In this document: positions 7,733 to 14,836 of the stretch, in pieces
How positions within the stretch are numbered: position 1 is the first letter of the stretch
How the letters are laid out: each line of letters opens with the position of its first letter
From: Methylotenera_A sp031381645
Lineage (GTDB): Bacteria; Pseudomonadota; Gammaproteobacteria; Burkholderiales; Methylophilaceae
Length of the DNA stretch: 18,325 nucleotides
Assembly: GCA_031381645.1 (NCBI GenBank)
Contig: JANMYB010000039.1
Span: 1-18,325, forward strand
Direction: 5' to 3'
The notes under the pieces: generated by a model
Databases searched by the model: none
What the model was told of the DNA's origin: nothing
Seen by the model: only the letters and a program-made list of their open reading frames with translations
Translations under genes and position numbers: made by a program

Positions 7733-8983
7733 TTAATGAGTATACGCCGCAAGTTTAGAAATGCGAATACTAGCGGGTGGATGCGAATCGTAAAATGCCG
7801 AGTGCAGCGGGTCTGGCGTCAGTGTGGAGGCGTTGTCGCGATAAAGCTTTACCAGTGCATCTACCAGTTTGTTTGCGTCAGAATGTTTGGCGGCGTAATC
7901 ATCCGCTTCAAATTCATTTTTGCGCGAATAGCTGGCCATAATCGGCCGCAATATAAATAGAAACACGGGAGAAACCAATAAAAATAGTATTAATGCCATG
8001 TGGTTGCTTGGTGCAGCAACACCCAAGCCATTGTAAAACCAAGCTTGATTGGCCAGCCAGCCAAGTAAAGCTAGGCCTAAAAGGCTCATAAAAAACATCA
8101 ATGCAATGCGTTTAATGACGTGATGATGCTTAAAGTGACCAAGCTCGTGGGCGAGTACCGCTTCAATTTCTTCGCCGTTTAATCGGCTGAGTAGCGTGTC
8201 AAAAAATACCACGCGTTTGCTGCTGCCAAAGCCAGTAAAATAGGCATTACCGTGACTGCTGCGCGCAGAGCCATCCATCACAAATAAGCCTTGTGATTTA
8301 AAGCCACATTTGGTTAAAAGCGTTTCGATGCGTATTTTTAAGCTTTCGTCGGCCAGCGGTGTAAATTTGTTAAAAAGTGGTGCGATGAAACTGGGGTAAA
8401 CCGCCAGCATAATGATGTTAAAAACACTCCACACCACCCATAAATAAAACCACCAATATTGGCCCGCGCCTTGCATTAGCCACAACGCGGCAAATAGAAT
8501 CGGCAAGCCTAGCGCCAAGCCGACCAAGCTGTGTTTGACTAAATCGCTCCAAAACATGGCTTTGGTCATTTTGTTGAAGCCAAATTTTTCGTCCACGGTA
8601 AAAGTTTTATAATATTCAAAGGGTAAATCGATCAGGCTACTGATGAAGAGGGCGCTACAAATCACCAACGCGCCGCGAATAATGTCATAGCTAGGCAAAA
8701 TAGCTTGCCAAAAATTGTCTATTAATTGCAATCCACTACCTAATGTGAGAGCTAATAGCAGAGCGGCTTGCAGGACAGTCTCTGTGAGCGCTAATTTAGT
8801 TTTTGCACTGGAATAATCAGCAGCTTTTTGATGTGCTTCAAGTGAAATATCTTCAGCAAATGCTGCTGGCACCCTTGCACGATTTGCTTGTACATGTGAA
8901 ATTTGGCGCGAACCCAGCCAAAGCCGTGTTAACGTGGTTAAAACTAATAAAGCAATAAAAACGAAAGTAAGTGTTGATGCCAT
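7733..8983 (-). CDS. M48-family membrane metalloprotease (STE24-like)
   Basis: This 416-residue polytopic inner-membrane zinc protease has hydrophobic segments near residues 5-22, 68-86, 101-120, 150-170, 177-197, 292-311 and 327-347. The active site is HELGH (His279, Glu280, His283), and the third ligand is Glu357 in NEFEAD. Other STE24 marks are GSARSSHGNAYFTGF (238-252) and the late SHPP (400-403). Length and layout match bacterial CAAX-protease-1-like proteins rather than the shorter HtpX. These are thought to act in membrane-protein quality control, and the natural substrate is unknown. It is the first gene of the seven-gene run; AGAGA lies just upstream of the ATG as a modest ribosome-binding site. 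Confidence 0.93.
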   Translation of the reverse strand: MASTLTFVFIALLVLTTLTRLWLGSRQISHVQANRARVPAAFAEDISLEAHQKAADYSSAKTKLALTETVLQAALLLALTLGSGLQLIDNFWQAILPSYDIIRGALVICSALFISSLIDLPFEYYKTFTVDEKFGFNKMTKAMFWSDLVKHSLVGLALGLPILFAALWLMQGAGQYWWFYLWVVWSVFNIIMLAVYPSFIAPLFNKFTPLADESLKIRIETLLTKCGFKSQGLFVMDGSARSSHGNAYFTGFGSSKRVVFFDTLLSRLNGEEIEAVLAHELGHFKHHHVIKRIALMFFMSLLGLALLGWLANQAWFYNGLGVAAPSNHMALILFLLVSPVFLFILRPIMASYSRKNEFEADDYAAKHSDANKLVDALVKLYRDNASTLTPDPLHSAFYDSHPPASIRISKLAAYTH

Positions 8984-9071
8984 GTTGTCTCTAAATATAA
9001 GTTAAACTAATGCTATTCTGAAGCATTTGCGCGTCGTTGGTTCACTCGCTACAACTTAAAACCCTATTTTA

Positions 9072-9644
9072 ATGGAAATCATGATGGAAGCCCCAAGTAA
9101 TAACGCAAATAATGATAATTTAATCTGGTTAGATATGGAAATGAGCGGTTTGTTGCCCGATTTTGACCGCATTCTGGAGTTGGCCGTGGTGGTGACAGAT
9201 GCCGAATTGAACGTGCTGGGTGAATCGCCCGTGTTGGTGATTCACCAAACCGATGCGGTTTTAGATGGCATGGATGCTTGGAATCAAGGCACACATAAGC
9301 GCAGTGGTTTGATTGATAAAGTGAAAGCTTCGACCTTGGATGAAGCTGAAGCCACGACGCAAATGATTGCCTATTTAAAGCAGTTTGTTCCAGCAGGAAA
9401 GTCCCCGATGTGCGGCAACTCTATTTGCCAAGATAGGCGCTTTATGGCGCGCTATATGCCTGATTTAGAAAGCTATTTTCATTACCGTAATTTAGATGTG
9501 AGCGTATTTAAAGAACTGGCTCGACGCTGGAAGCCAACCATTTATTCGGGCTTTAAAAAAGCCAGCAAACATGAGGCTTTGGCTGATATTTACGAGTCAA
9601 TCGATGAGTTAAAGTATTATCGCGAGCACTTTATTGTTAAGTAA
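9072..9644 (+). CDS. orn: Oligoribonuclease
   Basis: Orn is a DEDDh 3'-5' exonuclease that degrades di- and short oligoribonucleotides, including pGpG from cyclic-di-GMP breakdown. Visible motifs are LDMEMSGL (Asp21, Glu23), the middle Asp in GNSICQDRRF, and the final KHEALADI carrying the catalytic His and Asp. As listed it has 190 residues; the family is usually near 180. ATGs at 9072, 9081 and 9084 are possible starts. GGAA at 9075-9078 lies better before 9081 or 9084, so the true protein may be 3 or 4 residues shorter. It is divergent from the protease operon. Confidence 0.96.
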   Translation: MEIMMEAPSNNANNDNLIWLDMEMSGLLPDFDRILELAVVVTDAELNVLGESPVLVIHQTDAVLDGMDAWNQGTHKRSGLIDKVKASTLDEAEATTQMIAYLKQFVPAGKSPMCGNSICQDRRFMARYMPDLESYFHYRNLDVSVFKELARRWKPTIYSGFKKASKHEALADIYESIDELKYYREHFIVK

Positions 9645-9656
9645 CAAACGATAGAC

Positions 9657-9690
9657 AAAAAAAGAGGCGCACATTTAAAATGTAACGCCC
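9657..9690 (-). terminator. Rho-independent terminator of glgA
   Basis: Read on the minus strand, GGCG (paired with 9666-9669) and ACATT arms form a stem around a short loop: 9686-9689 pairs with 9666-9669, and 9679-9683 with 9671-9675. CTCTTTTTTT (9657-9666) follows. This suits a strong intrinsic terminator about 70 nt past the glgA stop. It overlaps the 3' end of the orn transcript, where the A-run would be on the wrong side. Confidence 0.72.
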
Positions 9691-9757
9691 CTAGGGAGGA
9701 GGAGTAAGCTTTGGAGAGCTCAATTAATATTAAGCATCAACCATGCCAACTCCGTAC

Positions 9758-11218
9758 TCAGTTTTTTGCGAGTGTTTTTTCGTACAGTGCTAAGTAGTCA
9801 ATCGCGCTGGAATCCCAGCTAATATTGCGTTTCATGCCATTGCGCTGAATTTTTCGCCAAGTTTTTTTATCCTTCCAATATTGAATTGTATGTTCAATTG
9901 TGCCCAAAAGTGATGCGCCATTGACATTTTTTACTACAAAACCTGTTGCAGTATTGTTTTTAAGGGAGCTCTCATTGGTGTCATGCACTGAGTCTGCCAA
10001 TCCGCCAGTCAGCGAGACAATTGGCGGCGTTCCGTAAGCTAGACCATACAATTGGTTCAGCCCGCACGGCTCAAAACGCGACGGCATAACAAACATATCA
10101 CTGCCCGCCATGATGTTGTGCGATAAATGCTCGTGGTAGCCCGTGTTCATACTCACTTGTTGCGGAAACCGCTCTTCAAGCACGCTAAAGCTGGCTTCTA
10201 GCGCCTTATCGCCGCTACCTAAAATGGCAAATTGGCAGCCTGCTTTGATGAGTTTTGGCATAATCTCAGGCAATAAATCTAGCCCTTTTTGATAAGTTAA
10301 GCGACTTACTACGCCCAATAATGGTGCATCCGCATCAATTTTTAGGCCTAGCTGCTGTTGCAGCGCGTGTTTAACAGCTTTTTTGCCTGCAATGCGTGCA
10401 TTGCTATAATTTTTGATTAAGTGTACGTCGCTGGTAGGGCTCCACTCTTGTGTATCGATGCCGTTTAAAATACCAGTTAAATCGCTGCTACGCGCTTTCA
10501 GCAAGCCTTCTAAGCCAAAACCATATTTCTTTGTTTGAATTTCTTGCGCATAAGTTGGGCTTACCGTGCTTAATTTATCCGCGTAAAAAAGGCCAGCTTT
10601 TAAAAATGAAATTTGGCCATAGTATTCAAAACCGTTCATGTGGAAGTCTTTGGTGGGTAATTCAAGTGGTTTCAGCCAGTTTGCGTCAAAACAGCCCTGA
10701 AAAGCTAAGTTGTGTATGCTTAAGATGGATTTGGTAGTCGATTTATCCACTAGTTTCATATACGCTGGGGCCAAGCCTGTTTGCCAATCATTGCACTGAA
10801 TTAAATCGGGCTGCCAATCTTTTAACGGACTATTTTTGCTGCATAACAAACTAGCGATGCGCGAAAGCACGCCAAAACGTAGCGCATTATCTACCCAATC
10901 TACGCCGTTTTCATCGTTGTACGGGCTGCCAGCACGTTCGTATAGGTGTGCGTTTTGTATGGCGATGACCGATAAGCCACTGTCGGGCATTTTACCTGTA
11001 ATTAAGGTGCAAGCATGACCTAATACTTCAATTTTTTCGCTGATATGCGGTGATTTTAGTTTGGATAAAACTGCGCTATAGCCAGGAACGAGGATTCTAA
11101 TATCGCCACTAAATTGTTTTAATTGGCTAATCGCCTTGGGTAGTGCACCGCTCACGTCGGCAAGGCCACCCGTTTTAATCAATGGGTAAGCTTCAGAAGT
11201 AGCAAATAAAACGCGCAA
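9758..11218 (-). CDS. glgA: Glycogen (starch) synthase, GT5 family, TTG start
   Basis: GlgA extends alpha-1,4-glucan chains using ADP-glucose. The 486-residue protein has the GT-B fold marks of family GT5: KTGGLADVSGALP (Lys15, the ADP-glucose loop), QCNDWQTGL, SIHNLAFQG, SRLTYQKGLDLL (Arg306, Lys311), and RFEPCGLNQLYGLAYGTPP with catalytic Glu383. TGGLADSV follows at 404-411. The start codon is TTG (11216-11218). No ATG lies upstream in frame before a TGA, and the MRVLFATSEAYPL beginning matches the family exactly. No other glycogen gene is present nearby, so it appears to be a single-gene unit, divergent from crcB. Confidence 0.95.
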   Translation of the reverse strand: MRVLFATSEAYPLIKTGGLADVSGALPKAISQLKQFSGDIRILVPGYSAVLSKLKSPHISEKIEVLGHACTLITGKMPDSGLSVIAIQNAHLYERAGSPYNDENGVDWVDNALRFGVLSRIASLLCSKNSPLKDWQPDLIQCNDWQTGLAPAYMKLVDKSTTKSILSIHNLAFQGCFDANWLKPLELPTKDFHMNGFEYYGQISFLKAGLFYADKLSTVSPTYAQEIQTKKYGFGLEGLLKARSSDLTGILNGIDTQEWSPTSDVHLIKNYSNARIAGKKAVKHALQQQLGLKIDADAPLLGVVSRLTYQKGLDLLPEIMPKLIKAGCQFAILGSGDKALEASFSVLEERFPQQVSMNTGYHEHLSHNIMAGSDMFVMPSRFEPCGLNQLYGLAYGTPPIVSLTGGLADSVHDTNESSLKNNTATGFVVKNVNGASLLGTIEHTIQYWKDKKTWRKIQRNGMKRNISWDSSAIDYLALYEKTLAKN

Positions 11219-11252
11219 ATTATTCTCGCTCAGGTTTCAATGGTATATTTGT

Positions 11253-11282
11253 ATTATAGATTGTTTTTACGATTTTTTTGAA
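11253..11282 (-). promoter_or_regulatory. Candidate glgA promoter
   Basis: On the minus strand, TTCAAA (11282-11277) and a perfect TATAAT (11258-11253) are separated by 18 nt. This would give a leader of roughly 28 nt before the glgA TTG. It lies in the 77-nt gap shared with crcB. Based on consensus match only. Confidence 0.42.
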
Positions 11283-11295
11283 AGTGAGAGTGAAT

Positions 11296-11670
11296 ATGGC
11301 AACAACACAGTGGCTAGCCGTTGGCGGCGGCGCGGCTTTGGGTGCATGGGTGCGCTGGGGCTTAGGCATTGCATTAAATCCGTCTATTCTGCCTATGGGC
11401 ACGCTTGTCGCAAATGTGGGTGGTGGCTTGCTCATGGGCATGGCGATGGCTTATTTCGTCAGCACTCCAAGCCAAAATGAGCTGCGTTTATTTGCAATGA
11501 CAGGTTTTTTAGGCAGTTTGACGACGTTTTCGGCATTCTCAGCAGAAGCGTTTAGTTTTCTACAAAAGCAGCAATATGCTTGGGCTGCAGGCCATATTCT
11601 AAGTCACGTTGCTGGTAGTTTGCTGATGACTGCACTTGGGTTTGCGCTAGTACATTATTTGCACAATTAA
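11296..11670 (+). CDS. crcB: Fluoride exporter CrcB/FluC
   Basis: FluC is a small dual-topology inner-membrane channel that exports fluoride. The 124-residue protein has four hydrophobic segments and the family marks GGGAALGAWVRW near the start, PMGTLVANVGGGLLMG with the conserved Asn, and TGFLGSLTTFSAFSAE. The open frame extends to a TTG at 11278, but the ATG at 11296 matches the family start and is preceded by GAGAG at 5 nt spacing. No fluoride-riboswitch-like sequence was seen in the 77 nt upstream. Divergent from glgA, convergent with rne. Confidence 0.94.
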   Translation: MATTQWLAVGGGAALGAWVRWGLGIALNPSILPMGTLVANVGGGLLMGMAMAYFVSTPSQNELRLFAMTGFLGSLTTFSAFSAEAFSFLQKQQYAWAAGHILSHVAGSLLMTALGFALVHYLHN

Positions 11671-11697
11671 GCGCTAAAATTACTACGAATACATGCT

Positions 11698-11727
11698 CTA
11701 AGAGGCAATATCCATAAGGGTTGCAGG
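11698..11727 (+). repeat. Hairpin-loop repeat, copy 2 (degenerate 5' arm)
   Basis: CAATATCCATAAGGGTTGCA followed by GG lies in the convergent gap between crcB and rne (11671-11814). The 3' arm and loop match copies 1 and 4 with one change (ATAAG for ATGAG). The expected 5' arm CCTGYRAG is replaced by CTAAGAG, so the clean stem is lost. The gap has no strong intrinsic terminator otherwise. Confidence 0.6.
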
Positions 11728-11814
11728 ATGCTTTAGATTTTACGCAAAATTTTTTATTTTAGAATATTTAACTAATGATTAAACAAGACGGGCTTATTTA
11801 TTGCTAAAAATGTT

Positions 11815-14358
11815 TTAGTTTTTAGTTTCTACCATGACTAACGGTGCGTCAGTTGGTGCTGAAGTTGCGTCTTTTTTCCAGTTTGGCGCTTTGCGTGGCG
11901 CTTTTGGTTTTGCTGGTGCTGCGGCTACTTTCGCAGGTTTTGCGTCACCTTTAGTTTCCACTAATTGCAAGCCGCTAGCGGCTAAGTCTAGAGGTTTCGC
12001 TGGTTTTTTTGCGGCTGATTTTTTCTCTGACTTGTTTTTTGCAGCAGTTTCAGCTTTTGCAGGCGCTTCGGCTTTTGGTGTTGTTGCTACAATTTCTATA
12101 GCTTCAACTGCTGTTGTCGCTTTTGCAGGTTTTTTAGCTTTGCTTGGTGCTTTGACAGGTTTCTCAGCAGTAGGCCCAGAAGCCAATATTGGTGAGGCGG
12201 CTGGCACATTGCTATTTTGCGCTGCTTCGTTTGGAACAAATGCTGGCGTTGATACATTTGAATCGCGGTTGACATCACGGTCGCGATTTTTGTTACGATT
12301 GCGTCCGCCACGACGACTACGACCAGTACGCTCTGGACGCGGCGTTTGATTTGCATCAACTATTGAACCATCTGCAGGCGTAGTGATTGCAGCAGTTTCA
12401 ACTTTTTCTACACGGTTTTCAATAGGTCTGTCGGGACGCGGCGTGCGCTCTGGGCGTGGCTGATTAGCAGCTTGCTGTGGACGTTGGTTTTGAGGTCTGT
12501 CTCCAGCATTGTTGCGGTCACGGTTATTGGCGCTGCGATCACGATTTCTGTTACGGTCACGGTCACGATTATTGCCACGATTACGATCGCGGTTGTTATC
12601 TCTAGCAGCTTCACGCGCAGTTTTGTCTTCGGCTTTTTCTTCCGTTTTAACAGCGCCTTCACCGCCAAGCCATTTTTTAATACGGCCTAAAAAGCTTACT
12701 TTGGCTGCAGGCGCGGCTTTTTCAATTGGCCTATCTTCCACAATTGGGGCTGCTGTTGCCGCAGTAATGCCTTTCACCAAAGCTTCTGGCGCTTTTGGTG
12801 CAGCTTCTTCGTTTAGGCTACGCACATAGGCCGTTTCAGCGGGCATTTCTACCATTTTGTAGCTGGCTTGCGAGGTTTCTTCATTCACATCATCATGTTT
12901 GATACGCACGATGTTGTAATTTGGTGTTTCCATGTGAATATTAGGAATTAATATGACTTCCACGCCCATGCGTTGTTCGATTTTATGAATATCGGCACGC
13001 TTTTCATTCAGTAAGAAAGTCGCGGCTTCAACAGGCAATTGCACCTGAATTATCGCACTGTTGTCTTTCATCGCTTCTTCTTGTGTAATGCGCAAAATGT
13101 GCAGTGCGGTTGATTCGATACCACGAATATGGCCAGTGCCGCTGCAGCGCGGGCAAGCAGCATGATTAGTTTCGCCTAAGCTTGGACGCATACGTTGGCG
13201 CGAAAGCTCAAGTAAGCCAAAGCGTGAGATTTTTCCTGTTTGTACGCGTGCGCGATCCGCATGTAAAGCATCGCGCAGGGCGTCCTCCACATTGCGCTGG
13301 TTGCGAGGATTTTCCATGTCGATAAAATCTATCACCACCAAGCCTCCAAGGTCGCGCAAGCGCAATTGGCGTGCGACTTCTTCTGCGGCTTCTAGGTTGG
13401 TGTTGAAGGCCGTTTGTTCAATATCTGCGCCTTTAATCGAGCGACCAGAGTTGACATCCACTGAAACCAAAGCCTCCGTGTGGTCAATCACAATTGCGCC
13501 GCCAGATGGTAAGCGCACTTCGCGCGAGAACGCAGATTCGATTTGATGTTCAATTTGGAAGCGTGAAAATAAAGGCACTTCGTCTTGGTATAGTTTTACG
13601 CGCGCCACGTTGCCTGGCATGACGTGGTTCATAAATTGCACGGCTTGCTCATAAACGTCAGGCGTGTCGATTAAAATTTCGTTGATGTCAGCGCTAAAAT
13701 AATCGCGAATAGCACGAATTACCAAGCTACCTTCTTGGTAGATCAGAAACGCGCCAGCTTGAATGTGTGAAGCTTCTTCTACTGCCGTCCAAAGCTGTGT
13801 GAGATAGTTTAAATCCCACTGTAACTCTTCTGCGTTGCGGCCAATACCAGCAGTACGCGCGATAATACTCATGCCTTTTGGCACTTCCAATTGCGCTAAT
13901 ACATCGCGCAATTCGTTGCGATCTTCACCTTCTATACGGCGCGAAACACCACCGCCACGCGGATTGTTTGGCATCAACACTAAATAACGACCTGCCAGCG
14001 AAATAAAGGTGGTAAGTGCTGCACCTTTGTTACCGCGCTCATCCTTATCGACTTGCACAATGAGCTCTTGGCCCTCTTTAATTACGTCTTGAATACGTGC
14101 GCGGCCAGCGTCAGCTTTATCAGAAAAGTAAGCACGAGAGATTTCTTTAAACGGTAAAAAACCGTGGCGTTCCATGCCGTAGTCGACAAATGCGGCTTCG
14201 AGTGAGGGTTCTACACGGGTGATAACGCCCTTGTAAATATTGCTTTTGCGCTGTTCTTTACCAGCGTGTTCTATATCTAAATCGACTAATTTTTGTCCAT
14301 CGACAATCGCAACGCGAAGTTCTTCTGACTGCGTTGCATTAAATAACATGCGTTTCAT
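11815..14358 (-). CDS. rne: Ribonuclease E
   Basis: RNase E is the essential endoribonuclease that starts mRNA decay and processes rRNA and tRNA; it scaffolds the degradosome at the membrane. With the ATG at 14358 it has 847 residues. The catalytic half shows an S1 domain (from about 37), the catalytic acids Asp301, Asn303 (VDVNSG) and Asp344 (VIDFIDMEN), and the zinc-link CPRCSGTG (Cys402, Cys405). The tail has SFLGRIKKWLGG (555-566), an amphipathic membrane-anchor candidate, an Arg/Asn/Asp-rich RNA-binding tract (585-645), a second basic patch (672-698), and Ala/Lys/Pro-rich sequence ending APLVMVETKN. The frame continues upstream to a GTG at 14397, but MKRMLFNATQ is the family start and GGGAG precedes it, so the extra 13 residues are rejected. 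Confidence 0.96.
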   Translation of the reverse strand: MKRMLFNATQSEELRVAIVDGQKLVDLDIEHAGKEQRKSNIYKGVITRVEPSLEAAFVDYGMERHGFLPFKEISRAYFSDKADAGRARIQDVIKEGQELIVQVDKDERGNKGAALTTFISLAGRYLVLMPNNPRGGGVSRRIEGEDRNELRDVLAQLEVPKGMSIIARTAGIGRNAEELQWDLNYLTQLWTAVEEASHIQAGAFLIYQEGSLVIRAIRDYFSADINEILIDTPDVYEQAVQFMNHVMPGNVARVKLYQDEVPLFSRFQIEHQIESAFSREVRLPSGGAIVIDHTEALVSVDVNSGRSIKGADIEQTAFNTNLEAAEEVARQLRLRDLGGLVVIDFIDMENPRNQRNVEDALRDALHADRARVQTGKISRFGLLELSRQRMRPSLGETNHAACPRCSGTGHIRGIESTALHILRITQEEAMKDNSAIIQVQLPVEAATFLLNEKRADIHKIEQRMGVEVILIPNIHMETPNYNIVRIKHDDVNEETSQASYKMVEMPAETAYVRSLNEEAAPKAPEALVKGITAATAAPIVEDRPIEKAAPAAKVSFLGRIKKWLGGEGAVKTEEKAEDKTAREAARDNNRDRNRGNNRDRDRNRNRDRSANNRDRNNAGDRPQNQRPQQAANQPRPERTPRPDRPIENRVEKVETAAITTPADGSIVDANQTPRPERTGRSRRGGRNRNKNRDRDVNRDSNVSTPAFVPNEAAQNSNVPAASPILASGPTAEKPVKAPSKAKKPAKATTAVEAIEIVATTPKAEAPAKAETAAKNKSEKKSAAKKPAKPLDLAASGLQLVETKGDAKPAKVAAAPAKPKAPRKAPNWKKDATSAPTDAPLVMVETKN

Positions 14359-14361
14359 TGT

Positions 14362-14382
14362 GTGCTCCCACGCGCTAGTGGG
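14362..14382 (-). promoter_or_regulatory. rne ribosome-binding site inside a hairpin
   Basis: In the mRNA, CCCAC (14382-14378), the loop TAGCGC, and GTGGG (14371-14367) form a five-pair GC-rich hairpin. The Shine-Dalgarno GTGGGAG, which decides the start at 14358, forms its 3' arm. Folding would hide the ribosome-binding site. RNase E is known in other bacteria to control its own mRNA through the leader, so this is a plausible translational switch. Not tested. Confidence 0.5.
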
Positions 14383-14497
14383 CAGACTTTTTGACACTGG
14401 ACCAAAGCCCTGAAGGAGATGTTATCTAGCACTTAGGCTAGATTAAGTTTTAAGCATGCATGATTAAAATGCAGCGTGATGCAACAAAAATCACGTG

Positions 14498-14530
14498 CCT
14501 GTAAGCCGCATGGATGCTCGCTTGCAGACC
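14498..14530 (-). repeat. Hairpin-loop repeat, copy 3 (inverted, divergent)
   Basis: On the minus strand this reads CTGCAAGC, loop, GCATCCATGCGG, then CTTACAGG. It has the same spacing as copies 1 and 4, and 17 of 25 bases match copy 4. The stem TCTGCAAGC/GCTTACAGG has eight pairs in nine, including substitutions relative to the other copies that keep pairing. It lies upstream of rne, in the sense orientation of that gene, 140 nt or more before its ATG. Confidence 0.5.
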
Positions 14531-14577
14531 TGTGTTAATTGGTTGTTACATCTTACAACTTATGCGCAGTTTCAAAG

Positions 14578-14598
14578 TTGATAACAGTGAGTTATCAA
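14578..14598. repeat. Perfect inverted repeat TTGATAAC-AGTGA-GTTATCAA
   Basis: Eight-base perfect arms are separated by five bases, upstream of rne. It could be an operator or an RNA hairpin. No regulator can be named from the sequence. Confidence 0.45.
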
Positions 14599-14808
14599 TT
14601 TGCTGCATAAATCCGTTAAAATTCATTCTTCAGTAACTTTAGTCGTAGCTAATATTTAAATTAGTTATGTTTTATTTTGTCAGCGGCGACTAGAGCGCAA
14701 TTCTTTTATTGCTACTTACAATATGGCGAGCAATTTAACCCAAATTTTTTGTCACGTTTTAGTGTTGAATGGCTATATAGCAATTTAATTCAACAACAGT
14801 GCAAGTAT

Positions 14809-14826
14809 AGGCGTAATCGCCTTTTT
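14809..14826 (+). terminator. Terminator-like hairpin directly before rluC
   Basis: AGGCG (14809-14813), loop TAAT, CGCCT (14818-14822) and a TTTTT tract (14822-14826) end ten bases before the rluC ATG. The stem is only five pairs. The position suggests attenuation of the rluC operon or the end of a short upstream transcript. There is no clear Shine-Dalgarno between it and the ATG. Confidence 0.4.
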
Positions 14827-14836
14827 AAGCAAAGTT

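Larger units (their letters stand above)
14359..14836. other. Divergent rne-rluC intergenic region with several inverted repeats
   Basis: This 478-nt non-coding stretch holds no convincing small gene. Inverted repeats seen are: ATCTAGC/GCTAGAT (14424-14430, 14437-14443); TTTTAA/TTAAAA around 14450-14470; the hairpin repeat at 14498-14530; TTGATAAC/GTTATCAA (14578-14585, 14591-14598); TGTTGAAT/ATTCAACA (14763-14770, 14788-14795); and a terminator-like hairpin at 14809-14826. It must contain promoters for both genes. I cannot place the rne start of transcription, so which structures fall in the rne leader is uncertain. Confidence 0.6.

Noticed and set aside
8994..9022. Minus-strand TTCAGA-17 nt-TATATT as promoter of the M48 protease operon
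   Set aside because: The boxes fit moderately, but the predicted start would leave only about four bases before the ATG and exclude the AGAGA ribosome-binding site. The real promoter is probably elsewhere.
11219..11295. Fluoride riboswitch before crcB
   Set aside because: Such riboswitches are common before crcB, but the 77-nt gap shows no GGNGAUGG-like start or pseudoknot partner and is short for one.
12530..12610. CRISPR-like or tandem repeat signal from recurring CGGTCACGATT-type units
   Set aside because: It is the codon pattern of the Arg-Asp-Arg-Asn tract of RNase E, with short irregular units and no spacers.
11834..12829. Several long plus-strand frames antisense to the rne tail
   Set aside because: They arise from the low-complexity Arg- and Ala/Lys-rich codons of RNase E read backwards. 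They are hydrophobic and compositionally odd, and lack ribosome-binding sites.
14359..14397. Upstream extension of RNase E to the GTG at 14397
   Set aside because: The family begins at MKRML, GGGAG sits correctly before the ATG at 14358, and the extension would be GTG-started with no ribosome-binding site.
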